A stretch of DNA of 40,393 nt from Anoxybacillus flavithermus (GTDB lineage Bacteria; Bacillota; Bacilli; Bacillales; Anoxybacillaceae): NCBI RefSeq assembly GCF_002742685.1, contig NZ_PEDM01000027.1:1-40393 (forward strand). Reading direction: 5' to 3'. The translations under genes and the position numbers were made by a program. Below, piece after piece: positions 32,228 through 40,393 of this stretch (positions are counted from its first letter, which is position 1; every line of letters starts with the position of its first letter). The notes under the pieces were generated by a model. That model saw nothing but the letters and a program-made list of their open reading frames with translations. It ran no database searches and was not told where the DNA came from.

Positions 32228-32390
32228 AAAAAAAGCCTTCTTTCTGCCAAAATAGAGAAAGAAGGACTTTTTGTTTTGCTCCATCCCTCTGTCCCCGTCC
32301 GTTTGATTGGATCAAGGCAGAAATGATCGTCAATATGTCGTATGCGTGGTGCAGTTCTTATGCAGATACTGCCCAATTTCAACCGCTTTC
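32228..32390 (-). promoter_or_regulatory. panBCD leader with attenuator (candidate pan-motif RNA)
   Basis: Transcribed leader upstream of panB. It ends in a strong intrinsic terminator (arms 32256-32265 and 32236-32245, 10 bp, U7 from 32228-32234) about 36 nt before the panB start. Further upstream the leader has hairpins, including GCAGT/ACTGC and GATCA/TGATC. The loop of the latter (TTTCTGCC, complement of 32316-32323) is complementary to GGCAGAAA (complement of 32241-32248) in the 3' arm of the terminator. That is the layout of a terminator/antiterminator switch. A structured RNA called the pan motif is known upstream of panB in Bacillus; identity with it is likely but I cannot check its consensus. 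Confidence 0.65.
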
Positions 32391-32396
32391 ATTTTA
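32391..32396 (-). promoter_or_regulatory. Possible -10 element for panBCD
   Basis: TAAAAT on the minus strand, about 20 bp after the birA stop. No convincing -35 was found, so transcription may also arrive from birA. Confidence 0.35.
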
Positions 32397-32416
32397 ACAA
32401 ATATTTCGAAATTTTC

Positions 32417-33397
32417 CTACTGTTTTTTTATTTCAATATCTGCTGAGTAAATGTAATGAATGGCTCCATCTTCTGTTTGCACTTTTAACGTGCCTGAATC
32501 TGTAATACCAAGTGCCACACCGCGAATCGCCCCATTTACCGTACGCGCTATAATTTGTTGGCCAATCGTGACTGCATAGCCTTCCCACAACAGTTTAATT
32601 GGTAGAAAGCCGTGTTGTAAATATTGTTCATATAGCTGCTCTAATTTTTGTAATAATGTTTGAACAATTTTCGGACGGTGGAACGTTCGTCCTGTTTCAA
32701 TTGCAAGAGACGTCGCAATTGGGGCAATATCATTCGGGAACTGTTTTTGATTGACGTTCATACCGATGCCTACGATGACTGCCCGCACTTGATCGGGATC
32801 AGCTTGCAATTCTGTTAAAATGCCGGCCACTTTTTTACCATTGACTAATATATCGTTTGGCCATTTAATGTCCGGTACGATGTTTGTTACTTCTTGAATC
32901 GCCTCAGCAACAGCAACAGCAACTAAAAGCGTCAACTGGGGTGCTTGTTGCGGTGGAATAGAAGGGCGCAAAATTAAACTCATCCAAATCCCTGTTCCTT
33001 TCGGCGAATGCCATGACCGATTTAAACGTCCTCTTCCTGCCGTCTGCTCCTCAGCAATGACAATTGTTCCTTCTTCGGCACCTTCATGCGCAAGTTGATG
33101 GGCTAATTGTTGCGTTGAAGGCATGCTTTCTTGGTCATGTACGTTCCAACCAAAACGTTTCGTTTTTAAACCAAGTTGTAATTCATTCGCGTTCAGTTTG
33201 TCAGGCATTTGTGTTAGACGATAGCCGAGCCGTCGAACAGCTTCGACCTCAAATCCTTCTTTCCTTAATTCTTCAATATGTTTCCAAACCGCTGTCCGTG
33301 AGCAACCGAGCTGTTCACTAATTTTTTGTCCGGATAAAAATGAATCGCCTGCTTCCGTAAAAAGTTTCAATAGTTGTTTTCTCGTCTCTGATTGCAC
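32417..33397 (-). CDS. birA: Bifunctional biotin-protein ligase / biotin operon repressor
   Basis: Attaches biotin to carboxylases and, with biotinyl-AMP, represses biotin genes. 326 aa (B. subtilis 325). N-terminal winged helix (GQKISEQLGCSRTAVWKHIE, RLGYRLT), then the ligase domain with the biotin-AMP loop QTAGRGRLNRSW, KGTGIWMSLILRP, DIKWPNDILVNGKKVAGIL and GIGMNVNQ, and a C-terminal SH3-like domain. Start: AAAGGAG lies eight bases before GTG 33397; an earlier GTG at 33406 overlaps it. The gene overlaps the end of cca by 31 nt. It is the last gene of the ypjD-dapB-mgsA-bshB1-bshA-cca-birA block. Confidence 0.95.
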   Translation of the reverse strand: MQSETRKQLLKLFTEAGDSFLSGQKISEQLGCSRTAVWKHIEELRKEGFEVEAVRRLGYRLTQMPDKLNANELQLGLKTKRFGWNVHDQESMPSTQQLAHQLAHEGAEEGTIVIAEEQTAGRGRLNRSWHSPKGTGIWMSLILRPSIPPQQAPQLTLLVAVAVAEAIQEVTNIVPDIKWPNDILVNGKKVAGILTELQADPDQVRAVIVGIGMNVNQKQFPNDIAPIATSLAIETGRTFHRPKIVQTLLQKLEQLYEQYLQHGFLPIKLLWEGYAVTIGQQIIARTVNGAIRGVALGITDSGTLKVQTEDGAIHYIYSADIEIKKQ

Positions 33398-34563
33398 ACC
33401 GCCCACTCCTTTAACTTCTCTTTCTTATTTTCCACTTGACGATGCAGTACGGCACGCTCGATGTTTTCAATCATTTCAGCTAACCATGGACCAGCTTTCC
33501 GTTCAAATAAAGTAAGCAAATCGTTTCCATTAATCGCAAGCTCTTTGCGATTGTGAATGGGCAACGCCTCCCACTGTTCCAATAACAGATGTACATGTGG
33601 TTCATCATGATCAAATGCAGCGCGTATGCGCTCGATATGTGGAATATATGACCCGTACTCATACAATGAATCAATTGTCCAATCCGAAAACGAACGAATA
33701 TGCTCGAGCGCTTTTAAACAAATCAACACATCACGAATTAAGTGGTTCGGTAATTTCCATTTTTTTAGTTCTTTTTGATGAAAACGGACGACAAATGCAA
33801 ATCGAGCCCATGCTTCCGTGCGATGAGCTGGCACAAGTGAAGAAGCACCTAGTTGAGCGAGCTCTCCTTTTTTCGTCGCAAGCTCAGGCAAGTACAAAAA
33901 TAAATTCGTTTCGATGAGAAGCTCGATCGCTTTAGACATAAACGGACCGAGCAACAATTTTTCGAATTCAACAGCGATGCGCTCAACGGCAATATGTTGC
34001 AACAAATGACCGTATTGCATGATTGCTTGTTTTGTGTTTGGAGATAAAGAAAAGCCAAGCTGACTAACAAATCGAAGCGCCCGCATCATCCGCAACGCAT
34101 CTTCGTTAAAGCGCTCAGCAGCATCGCCAACCGTTTCAATGATGCATTGTTTTAACGCTTCGACTCCTCCAAATGGATCGATGATGTCACCGTGCTCATT
34201 CATCGCAATGGCGTTCATCGTAAAATCACGTCGCTGCAAATCTTCATAAAGGGAGCGGACAAACGTGACCTCTTTCGGTCTTCGATAATCTTCGTAACGT
34301 CCTTCTTTTCGAAATGTTGTTACTTCATATGAAATGCCACGCTCGATAACTATCACCGTTCCGTGCGCAATACCGACAGGAACAGTTTTCGGAAAGATAG
34401 ACATTACTTCTTGTGGATGAGCAGATGTCGCAATATCGATGTCCCCAATCGGTCTTTGTAGTAAATAGTCGCGAACCGCACCACCGACAAAATACGCTTC
34501 ATGCCCGTGACGTTTTAATGTTTCAATGACAGAAAGCGCCTGTCGAAATTGTTCGTTCATCAT
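33367..34563 (-). CDS. cca: CCA tRNA nucleotidyltransferase
   Basis: Adds or repairs the CCA end of tRNAs. 398 aa, class II. Head domain: [24 protein letters not shown] with the catalytic Asp pair in DID; then [32 protein letters not shown], and [19 protein letters not shown]. The C-terminal body and tail domains are helical. ATG 34563 overlaps the bshA stop (ATGA); ATG 34560 is an equally good start. In B. subtilis the same order bshA-cca-birA is found. Confidence 0.95.
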   Translation of the reverse strand: MMNEQFRQALSVIETLKRHGHEAYFVGGAVRDYLLQRPIGDIDIATSAHPQEVMSIFPKTVPVGIAHGTVIVIERGISYEVTTFRKEGRYEDYRRPKEVTFVRSLYEDLQRRDFTMNAIAMNEHGDIIDPFGGVEALKQCIIETVGDAAERFNEDALRMMRALRFVSQLGFSLSPNTKQAIMQYGHLLQHIAVERIAVEFEKLLLGPFMSKAIELLIETNLFLYLPELATKKGELAQLGASSLVPAHRTEAWARFAFVVRFHQKELKKWKLPNHLIRDVLICLKALEHIRSFSDWTIDSLYEYGSYIPHIERIRAAFDHDEPHVHLLLEQWEALPIHNRKELAINGNDLLTLFERKAGPWLAEMIENIERAVLHRQVENKKEKLKEWAVCNQRRENNY

Positions 34564-35690
34564 TCATCCCCTTTAAGTTGAAAATAAATATGTTCATATT
34601 GTGCCACAATTTTCTCAGAATAAAATTTTTCACATACTGTTTCACATGCTTTTTGTCCCATCGTTTCACGAAGGGATTCATCCGTTAATAAACGAAGCGT
34701 TTGACGGGCTGCATCGTTGACATCACCGAGCGCACATAAAAATCCGTTTTTCCCATCTTCAATGACTTCCGGAATGCCGCCGATCGCTGTGCCAACGCAA
34801 GGAACTTGACATGCCATCGCCTCTAGTAAAACAAGACCGAAGCTTTCTTTTTCTGACAATAACAATTTTACGTCACTAATGGAATATAACTCCGCTAAAT
34901 TTTCTTGTTTTCCTAAAAAGCGAACATGGTCACATAGTTTTAATTCTTTGACGAGGCGACAAACAACGGTCATTTCTGGTCCATCACCGACAAGGAGCAA
35001 TTTCGCAGGGACTTGTTTTACAACGAGCGCAAACGTACGAACGACATCGCATACCCGCTTCACTTTTCTAAAGTTCGATACATGAATGACTACTTTTTCA
35101 TACGGTGCAATGCCGTATTGACGACGAAGTTCATCGTTTCGCCGTTTGCTGTATACACGTTCATCAACAAAGTTGTACACCGTTTGAATCGGTTTTTGCA
35201 CGTCAAGCAGTTCGTACGTTTGAATCGCTAACGCATTTGATACAGCTGTGACGACATCGGATTGTTCGATACCAAATTTAATTAAGTCGCTTAATGACGG
35301 GTCGTATCCGAGCACAGTAATGTCTGTACCATGCAGCGTTGTCACAATTTTTAAATGATCACCAACCATTTGTTTCGCTAAAAAGGCGCAAAGGGCGTGC
35401 GGAACAGCATAATGGGCATGAATGATGTCAAGCTGTTCTCGCTTCGCCACTTCTGCAATTTTACTCGCCAACGCCAAATCGTATGGTGGATATTGGAACA
35501 CAGAATACGGATTAACTGTTACTTCATGGTAGTAGATATTTGGATATACTTTGTTTAGCCGAAACGGAATGCTTGATGAAATAAAGTGAATGTCATGACC
35601 GCGTTCAGCAAGCATTTTTCCTAATTCCGTCGCAACGACCCCAGAGCCGCCGACTGACGGATAGCAAACAATTCCTATTTTCAGTTTCAT
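34560..35690 (-). CDS. bshA: N-acetyl-alpha-D-glucosaminyl L-malate synthase BshA
   Basis: GT4-family glycosyltransferase that starts bacillithiol synthesis by joining UDP-GlcNAc to malate. 376 aa. N-terminus [47 protein letters not shown], then the donor site VSNFRKVKR and [20 protein letters not shown] with the E-x7-E motif. GGGGAAG precedes ATG 35690, which overlaps the bshB1 TGA by 4 nt. bshB1 lies directly before it, so the first two steps of bacillithiol synthesis are encoded together; bshC is not in the window. Confidence 0.95.
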   Translation of the reverse strand: MKLKIGIVCYPSVGGSGVVATELGKMLAERGHDIHFISSSIPFRLNKVYPNIYYHEVTVNPYSVFQYPPYDLALASKIAEVAKREQLDIIHAHYAVPHALCAFLAKQMVGDHLKIVTTLHGTDITVLGYDPSLSDLIKFGIEQSDVVTAVSNALAIQTYELLDVQKPIQTVYNFVDERVYSKRRNDELRRQYGIAPYEKVVIHVSNFRKVKRVCDVVRTFALVVKQVPAKLLLVGDGPEMTVVCRLVKELKLCDHVRFLGKQENLAELYSISDVKLLLSEKESFGLVLLEAMACQVPCVGTAIGGIPEVIEDGKNGFLCALGDVNDAARQTLRLLTDESLRETMGQKACETVCEKFYSEKIVAQYEHIYFQLKGDE

Positions 35691-36379
35691 CTTTCTTCCC
35701 CTAACAAATCATGTGCAAGTATAATTGGTTTTTTTGACATAAATCCTTCCGCAAACGAAACACCGACTTCTTTTCCGAACAATCGCTCGCGGCTTTTAAC
35801 GGTTTCAATATAGCCGTTTGTTAACGGCGTGTCAACTGAACCGCTCGTTCGCTCAAATTGGCTTTCGTATGCTTGTAAACTCGCTAATTTTTTATCAATC
35901 GTATCACTAATATCAATAACAAAATGAGGGCGATGAAATCCGTTAATCATATAAAAATACACGGCTTGCACGCGATGAGGTGGGAGCTCTCCATATCGGC
36001 GAATAGCAGCTGAAAACACCGCTTCTTCTACTAATCTCGCGCATTGCCCATGATCCGGATGGCGATCTTCCCAGTATGGTGCGAACACAATTTTTGGTCG
36101 ATATGTACGAATGACAGTCACGATCGGATCAATATGCTCTTTTTGGATCGTTAATCCGCGATCTGGAAGATTGAGCTGTATACGTGTATGAACGCCGAGA
36201 ATAGCGGCTGCCTGCTTCGCTTCTTGTTGCCGAGTATGTACCGTTCCGTTCGATGATAGTTCCGCTAGCGTCAAATCACATATACCGATGTCATATCCTT
36301 GTTGGGCGTATTTCGCAATCGTTCCGCCCATCCCGATTTCAACATCATCAGGATGGGCACCAAATGCTAACATATGCAT
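35687..36379 (-). CDS. bshB1: Bacillithiol biosynthesis deacetylase BshB1
   Basis: Zinc-dependent LmbE-family deacetylase that removes acetyl from GlcNAc-malate. 230 aa. Zinc/active site motifs [17 protein letters not shown] (HPDD) and [12 protein letters not shown], plus LNLPDRGL. An upstream in-frame extension to 36412 lies in mgsA; GAGGGAAG is five bases before ATG 36379, and this start gives [12 protein letters not shown] as in the family. The ATG shares one base with the mgsA stop (TAATG). Confidence 0.95.
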   Translation of the reverse strand: MHMLAFGAHPDDVEIGMGGTIAKYAQQGYDIGICDLTLAELSSNGTVHTRQQEAKQAAAILGVHTRIQLNLPDRGLTIQKEHIDPIVTVIRTYRPKIVFAPYWEDRHPDHGQCARLVEEAVFSAAIRRYGELPPHRVQAVYFYMINGFHRPHFVIDISDTIDKKLASLQAYESQFERTSGSVDTPLTNGYIETVKSRERLFGKEVGVSFAEGFMSKKPIILAHDLLGEER

Positions 36380-36786
36380 TACTTCTTCCCTCGTTTCACA
36401 ATATTTCGCCACGCAAAATCGCCACGCTCTAAACCGTGTATAAGTACTTCAGCTGTCCCCATGTTCGTCGCTAACGGAATGGCATATACGTCACAAAGAC
36501 GAATAAGAGCACTAACATCCGGTTCATGTGGTTGGGCTGTCAACGGATCGCGGAAAAAAATGACCATATCCATGTCGTTATTTGCGATCATCGCACCAAT
36601 TTGCTGATCGCCTCCAAGTGGACCAGATTGAAAACGATGAACGGAAAGACCTGTCGCCTCTTGAATGCGCAATCCTGTCGTACCTGTTGCATATAGTTCG
36701 TGTTCAGCTAAAATATGTTGATAAGCTGTAACAAATTGTACCATATCTTCTTTTTTCTTATCGTGTGCAATTAATGCAATTTTCAA
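36379..36786 (-). CDS. mgsA: Methylglyoxal synthase
   Basis: Converts dihydroxyacetone phosphate to methylglyoxal and phosphate, an overflow branch of glycolysis. 135 aa. Conserved: [50 protein letters not shown] with the catalytic Asp, and [23 protein letters not shown] start at 36786 with AAGGGGG eight bases upstream; it gives the family start [10 protein letters not shown] longer TTG start at 36807 lies in the dapB end and is rejected. Adjacent bacillithiol genes make sense because bacillithiol helps detoxify methylglyoxal. Confidence 0.95.
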   Translation of the reverse strand: MKIALIAHDKKKEDMVQFVTAYQHILAEHELYATGTTGLRIQEATGLSVHRFQSGPLGGDQQIGAMIANNDMDMVIFFRDPLTAQPHEPDVSALIRLCDVYAIPLATNMGTAEVLIHGLERGDFAWRNIVKRGKK

Positions 36787-36799
36787 ATTTCTCGCCCCC

Positions 36800-37594
36800 T
36801 TATTCAATTAAATGTTCTAATCCATACACGAGTGTTTCTAGGTTCATCACCGTTTCAACAGAAAAGCGAACACCTGACATAAACGATGCACGGTTAAACG
36901 AATCGTGACGAATCGTCAATGTTTGTCCATCACCACCAAAAATCACTTCTTGATGTGCTATAAGCCCCGGCAAACGAATGCTATGAATGCGCATGCCGTC
37001 ATATAACGCTCCGCGTGCTCCCCCCACCGTTTCTTTTTCAGCTTCATGCCCTTGCATAAATGAAGGGCGCACTTGTTGAATGAGCTGTGCTGTTTTTAAC
37101 GCTGTGCCAGACGGAGCATCGAGCTTTTGATCGTGATGAAGTTCAATGATCTCTACGTGAGGAAAATATTTAGCAGCCATTTGTGCAAATTTCATCATTA
37201 AAATTGCACCAATGGCAAAATTAGGTGCAATAATCGCACCAATTTTTTTCTCTTCTGCTACTTGTGTTAGACGTGTTAAATCATCTTCTGTAAATCCTGT
37301 CGTACCAACGACCGGACGAACACCGTAATGCAATGCAATTTCTGTATGACGTTTTCCGACTTCTGGGGTCGTTAAATCGATCAATACGTCCGCTTGTACC
37401 GTTTGTAAGCACCGTTCTAAATCTGTAAAAATTGGCGCCTCTATCGCAGGAAAACCGTCAATTTCCGCTAACGTTTTTCCTTCGTTCATTCGGTCTACAA
37501 CCGCTACAAGTTCAAAATGTTCTGTATGATGAACGAGGGAAACAGCTTCCCGTCCCATACGTCCGCGTGGTCCAGCAATGACAATTCGAATCAT
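36800..37594 (-). CDS. dapB: 4-hydroxy-tetrahydrodipicolinate reductase
   Basis: NAD(P)H-dependent step towards diaminopimelate and lysine; its substrate branch also supplies dipicolinate in spores. 264 aa. Nucleotide-binding [37 protein letters not shown], and the catalytic [15 protein letters not shown]. The frame opens at 37618 but GGAAGAGG is four bases before ATG 37594, where ATGA overlaps the ypjD stop. It is followed 13 bp later by mgsA. Confidence 0.95.
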   Translation of the reverse strand: MIRIVIAGPRGRMGREAVSLVHHTEHFELVAVVDRMNEGKTLAEIDGFPAIEAPIFTDLERCLQTVQADVLIDLTTPEVGKRHTEIALHYGVRPVVGTTGFTEDDLTRLTQVAEEKKIGAIIAPNFAIGAILMMKFAQMAAKYFPHVEIIELHHDQKLDAPSGTALKTAQLIQQVRPSFMQGHEAEKETVGGARGALYDGMRIHSIRLPGLIAHQEVIFGGDGQTLTIRHDSFNRASFMSGVRFSVETVMNLETLVYGLEHLIE

Positions 37595-37923
37595 CGTTCC
37601 TCTTCCTTTCTTGTCCAACGATCGCGGTCTCGCGTTTGAAATTTATGCATGACTGCATCATGTGCCTCTTGTAAATCGATATGTAACGAATTCGCCATAC
37701 ATATAAGGACAAACAATAAATCGCCTAGTTCTTCTTGAATCGTTTTTTCTTGTTCCGTTTTCTTTTTTGGTTTTTCACCGTAGTAATGGTTCACTTCACG
37801 AGCGAGCTCTCCTAATTCTTCCGTTAAACGAGCAAGCATCGCCAGCGGGCTAAAATACCCTTCTTTAAACTGCCCAATGTATTCGTCCACTTCTTGTTGC
37901 AGTTGTCGCACCGTTTTTTCCAT
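37591..37923 (-). CDS. ypjD: MazG-like nucleotide pyrophosphohydrolase YpjD
   Basis: All-alpha NTP pyrophosphatase family protein, 110 aa (B. subtilis YpjD 111). The metal-binding pattern is visible: [17 protein letters not shown], then [17 protein letters not shown]. It probably cleans up non-canonical nucleotides; the substrate is unknown. GAGGTG is six bases before ATG 37923. It overlaps dapB by 4 nt and heads the long minus-strand operon, with a promoter interleaved with that of ypjC. Confidence 0.92.
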   Translation of the reverse strand: MEKTVRQLQQEVDEYIGQFKEGYFSPLAMLARLTEELGELAREVNHYYGEKPKKKTEQEKTIQEELGDLLFVLICMANSLHIDLQEAHDAVMHKFQTRDRDRWTRKEEER

Positions 37924-37943
37924 GACTTTCACCTCTTACATTC

Positions 37944-37972
37944 ATGTTAGCTAAAAGTGGGACGTTTGACAA
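37944..37972 (-). promoter_or_regulatory. Probable promoter of the ypjD-dapB-mgsA-bsh operon
   Basis: On the minus strand TTGTCA (37967-37972), a 17-bp spacer and TAACAT (37944-37949). Confidence 0.5.
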
Positions 37973-37978
37973 ATGTTT

Positions 37979-38008
37979 TTGACGGGTATGATCACATTCC
38001 TCTATAAT
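37979..38008 (+). promoter_or_regulatory. Promoter of ypjC
   Basis: TTGACG (37979-37984), an 18-bp spacer and a perfect TATAAT (38003-38008). It lies 7 bp from the divergent -35 of ypjD. A second TTGACA at 37966-37971 with TATGAT at 37987-37992 (15-bp spacer) is a weaker alternative. Confidence 0.7.
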
Positions 38009-38041
38009 AAAAAACGCAGTCATATTCAAGGGGTGAAGTTG

Positions 38042-38902
38042 ATGAAGCTGAAAAATGTAGCATTTATTTTACTAGGTTCGGCTATTTTTGCGTTTGGACT
38101 TGTCCATTTCAATATGGAAAATAAATTAGCGGAAGGCGGGTTTACAGGGATTACGCTTCTTTTATACTTTTTGTTTGGCATTGATCCTTCCATTTCAAAC
38201 TTAGTACTAAACATTCCGCTCTTTTTTATCGGATGGAAATTGCTTGGGAGAACAACGTTTTTTTATACAATTCTCGGAACGGTTAGTTTATCTGTATTTC
38301 TCTGGATTTTCCAACGATACGGGTTTCACATTCCGCTCAATAACGACTTGACGTTAGCAGCATTGTTTGCTGGTGTTTTTATCGGGGTCGGTCTTGGTAT
38401 TATTTTTCGCTACGGCGGAACAACAGGCGGTGTCGATATTATTGCGCGGCTTGTATATAAATATAAAGGCATTAGTATGGGAAAAACGATGTTTCTGTTT
38501 GACTCATGTGTCATTTTTCTCTCGTTGCTGACATATTTACCATACCGTGAAGGCATGTATACGCTCGTTGCGGTGTTTGTCGGGGCGCGCGTCATTGACT
38601 TTTTACAAGAAGGAGCATATGCGGCAAAAGGAGCGACCATTATTTCTGAAAAAAGTGATTTAATTTCCGAGAAAATTATGACAGAAATGGAGCGAGGGGT
38701 TACCATTTTAAAAGGAATGGGCTCTTATACAAAACGCGAACGAGATGTTTTATATTGCGTTGTAGCGAAAAACGAATTATCGCGTTTAAAAGCGATTATC
38801 ACGTCCGTTGACCCATATGCATTTGTTGCCATTAGCGATGTGCACGATGTACATGGTGAGGGATTTACGCTTGATGAAAATAAACAACCGCTACATGAAT
38901 AA
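38042..38902 (+). CDS. ypjC: YitT family membrane protein (YpjC)
   Basis: 286-aa membrane protein with five or six N-terminal helices (YitT domain: LGSAIFAFGLVHFNME, GGFTGITLLLYFLFGIDPS, FRYGGTTGGVDIIARL, YTLVAVFVGARVIDF) and a C-terminal soluble DUF2179 domain (GATIISEKSDLISEKI, ERGVTILKGMGSYTK, LSRLKAIITSVDPYAFVAI). The family's function is unknown; transport has been suggested. AAGGGG lies nine bases before ATG 38042; the upstream extension to 37973 passes through the promoter. It ends in a bidirectional terminator shared with ypjB. Confidence 0.9.
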   Translation: MKLKNVAFILLGSAIFAFGLVHFNMENKLAEGGFTGITLLLYFLFGIDPSISNLVLNIPLFFIGWKLLGRTTFFYTILGTVSLSVFLWIFQRYGFHIPLNNDLTLAALFAGVFIGVGLGIIFRYGGTTGGVDIIARLVYKYKGISMGKTMFLFDSCVIFLSLLTYLPYREGMYTLVAVFVGARVIDFLQEGAYAAKGATIISEKSDLISEKIMTEMERGVTILKGMGSYTKRERDVLYCVVAKNELSRLKAIITSVDPYAFVAISDVHDVHGEGFTLDENKQPLHE

Positions 38903-38933
38903 AAGCGTCCAACAGCGGACGCTTTTATTGTTT
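38898..38933. terminator. Bidirectional terminator between ypjC and ypjB
   Basis: Perfect 13-bp stem, arms 38898-38910 and 38917-38929, loop AACAGC. The stop codons of both converging genes touch the hairpin. Confidence 0.92.
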
Positions 38934-39698
38934 ATCCCTTACCATTTTTCGCTCTTTTTCACCACGGTATTTTCGCCACCCTACATACGTTAACGTCATA
39001 ATAATCATGCCACCGATCGACGTCATCACCCACCAAAGTGAAGGGAGGGACGTTTGCTTTTTTCCATCCGCAAACAAAGCTTGTAAATCTTCTTCCATTT
39101 GCCGCAACTCTTTCATTCGCTCCGTTGTATGCAATTGGCGAAAAGCAGGTGCTTCTAAAAGAGAAATATGAGCAGATACACGTTTCACTTGTTCACGATC
39201 GGCATTAATTTTCACGCTCGGCTCAATAAGTTGATACCGTTGTAAAAATTGATGAAACGCTTGTTGAAATAACTGTTCGTCCTCACGTTCCATCGCTTGT
39301 TTCATCTTTTCAAACGCTGACATGACAGCATATTTCATTTCTTTCCAAAGCGGTTGATGTTTCGTATGAACAGCATCAACAGCAAGTCGAAATTGCGTTA
39401 ATTGATTAATTCGTTGTTCCATCGGTACACTCGATGTCGTGACCGCTTTTAATGCTTCTTCATGCGTAGCCGTTAATACATATATGACATCCATCGAATG
39501 AATATCTTCACGAAATAACGCGAATTGTTTCTCAAAATATTCCAATAACTGTTTTGCTTCTTGTAAGCGATCATTTTTTGTTAGCTGAAGCGCTTCATCA
39601 GAAATTTGATCGAGTTTGTCCCACTCATGTCCGTTTGCATATACAGTATACGGAAATAAAGAAATCATGATAAACATCACGACGAGTCGAATGCGCAT
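38925..39698 (-). CDS. ypjB: Sporulation protein YpjB
   Basis: 257 aa. An N-terminal signal peptide (MRIRLVVMFIMISLFPYTVYA), a largely helical extracytoplasmic domain (WDKLDQISDEALQLTKNDRL, LLEYFEKQFALFRED), and a C-terminal membrane helix (LWWVMTSIGGMIIMTLTYVGW) followed by a short basic tail (RKYRGEKERK). This is the layout of Bacillus YpjB, annotated as a sporulation protein of unknown mechanism. GGAGGG is eight bases before ATG 39698. It lies 66 bp after ypjA and is likely cotranscribed. Confidence 0.88.
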   Translation of the reverse strand: MRIRLVVMFIMISLFPYTVYANGHEWDKLDQISDEALQLTKNDRLQEAKQLLEYFEKQFALFREDIHSMDVIYVLTATHEEALKAVTTSSVPMEQRINQLTQFRLAVDAVHTKHQPLWKEMKYAVMSAFEKMKQAMEREDEQLFQQAFHQFLQRYQLIEPSVKINADREQVKRVSAHISLLEAPAFRQLHTTERMKELRQMEEDLQALFADGKKQTSLPSLWWVMTSIGGMIIMTLTYVGWRKYRGEKERKMVRDKQ

Positions 39699-39764
39699 CT
39701 CCTTGTCCCTCCTTACGATCTTACTATTGAATATATGACCGCAAAAAGAGACATAGACCTCGAT

Positions 39765-40334
39765 TTATCGTCGGCGTGAAAAAATGTACGCCACCGCAAT
39801 CGAAACGATGCTTAGCCAAAACGTAAAATAGCCGATTTGTAGCGTATATTGCGCCAACATCCGATATTGTGGCATCATCCCAAACACATAATCGATGACG
39901 TCGTTATGCAACGTCCAAATCGCTGCGACAACAACATGAATGAAGGACATACGATAATAAGGAGCATACAACAACGCTTGCACCGCCATGGCCCCATGGG
40001 ATATTACAAGCATCCATCCCGCCCAACCGAGTTCTCCTGTCACAAAAAATACGAGCATGTTCATGACAACAGCCCAAATGCCGTACTTCACGAGCGTAAC
40101 AACCGCCAATGCTTCCATAAGCGGCCAATGCGTATGACGAAGCCAGGCAATTACAACAAAAACAAAAAATAAGCTTGCGGTTGGACTATCTGGAACAAAC
40201 GGAAGAAAGATCGTTGGCGTTTCCGACAACTGTGGTCCGTACCATATGTAACCGTAAATCGTTCCAATGACATTCACGATTAACAAAAGCATAAGGAACG
40301 ACCGATGCATGAACAAAGTACGTATGTGTAGCAT
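39765..40334 (-). CDS. ypjA: YpjA, DUF1405 membrane protein
   Basis: 189 aa with about five or six membrane helices (FLMLLLIVNVIGTIYGYIWY, SLFFVFVVIAWLRH, ALAVVTLVKYGIWAVVMNML, MLVISHGAMAVQALLYAPYY, FWLSIVSIAVAYIF), ending in RRR. It is the YpjA/DUF1405 family, function unknown, found upstream of ypjB in B. subtilis and after the qcr genes. GGGAGG is seven bases before ATG 40334. The intron end at about 40355 lies only 20 bp upstream, so its mRNA must come from an intron-containing transcript or from a promoter inside the intron. Confidence 0.85.
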   Translation of the reverse strand: MLHIRTLFMHRSFLMLLLIVNVIGTIYGYIWYGPQLSETPTIFLPFVPDSPTASLFFVFVVIAWLRHTHWPLMEALAVVTLVKYGIWAVVMNMLVFFVTGELGWAGWMLVISHGAMAVQALLYAPYYRMSFIHVVVAAIWTLHNDVIDYVFGMMPQYRMLAQYTLQIGYFTFWLSIVSIAVAYIFSRRR

Positions 40335-40354
40335 ATATTAACCTCCCATATGTA

Positions 40355-40393
40355 ATCGAGTAGGAGGAGGTGATTAACCTCCGTCCTCTCACA
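40355..40393 (-). mobile_element. 3' end of a group II (class C-like) intron, cut by window edge
   Basis: On the minus strand the window enters with GTGAGAGGACGG, then a hairpin GGAGGT-TAATC-ACCTCC (40366-40382, domain VI-like with A in the loop), and ends CCTACTCGAT at about 40355. This is the 3' end I remember from Geobacillus class C introns (GTGTGAGAGG..., then ...CTCCTACTCGAT), ending in AY. It has the same orientation as the 5' end at 1-53. The exact last intron base (40354 or 40355) is uncertain. Confidence 0.7.

Noticed and set aside
32193-32333. N-terminal extension of PanB into the leader.
   Set aside because: It would translate the terminator hairpin and lacks family similarity; the strong ribosome site belongs to ATG 32192.
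32228-32390. T-box leader for panBCD.
   Set aside because: No T-box sequence (TGGNACCGCG-like) is present before the terminator, and panB is not an amino-acid or tRNA-charging gene.

Overview
The window looks like a chromosomal segment of a spore-forming member of the Bacillaceae, most likely the Anoxybacillus/Geobacillus group. This is inferred from three things. The gene order ypjA-ypjB-ypjC-ypjD-dapB-mgsA-bshB1-bshA-cca-birA-panBCD-dinG-ypmA-ypmB-aspB-asnS-dnaD-nth-ypoC-ponA-recU matches the Bacillus subtilis backbone. Sporulation genes (sspM, ypjB) are present. Both window ends carry pieces of a group II intron of the class C type familiar from Geobacillus. No rRNA, tRNA, CRISPR array, phage or insertion-sequence transposase gene was seen.

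Layout. At 1-54 lies the 5' end of a group II intron, directly after the terminator of a siderophore operon. At 87-3857 (minus) lies an iron(III)-siderophore ABC importer, fhuC-fhuD-fhuB-fhuG, behind two Fur boxes. At 3977-13195 lies a more accessory stretch: a membrane GGDEF-EAL protein, the haem aerotaxis receptor HemAT flanked by a 29-bp direct repeat, an unknown protein coupled to glycerate kinase, aminopeptidase AmpS behind a cre-like palindrome, a DgcK-like diguanylate cyclase, a lipoprotein with an internally duplicated domain, and an unknown small protein. At 13269-16481 lie two Hsp20 chaperones around a truncated EcsC-like gene and glpD, which has a GlpP-type antiterminator leader. 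At 16503-17943 lies a run of very small genes (yppG, yppF, a 55-aa protein, a coiled-coil protein, sspM).

The core runs from 18046 to the right end. recU-ponA (plus) converge on ypoC-nth-dnaD, asnS and ypmA-ypmB-aspB (minus). Between ypmA and dinG sits a secreted metallo-beta-lactamase-fold protein that has lost its metal-binding motif. Next come dinG and panBCD. The panBCD leader holds an intrinsic terminator plus a complementary upstream segment, which looks like a transcription attenuator. The block ypjD-dapB-mgsA-bshB1-bshA-cca-birA is tightly overlapped. It combines lysine/peptidoglycan precursor synthesis, methylglyoxal formation, bacillithiol synthesis (BshA and BshB1), tRNA CCA addition and biotin regulation. 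ypjC diverges from ypjD over interleaved promoters. ypjB and ypjA follow, and the 3' end of a second intron copy lies about 20 bp upstream of ypjA.

The most interesting items are the paired intron ends bounding the window, the pan leader switch, the direct repeats around hemAT, the degenerate secreted MBL protein with a hairpin over its translation start, and several small genes of under 60 codons. I did not find a clearly new multi-gene system. Protein names rest on recognition of family motifs and gene order, not on database searches.
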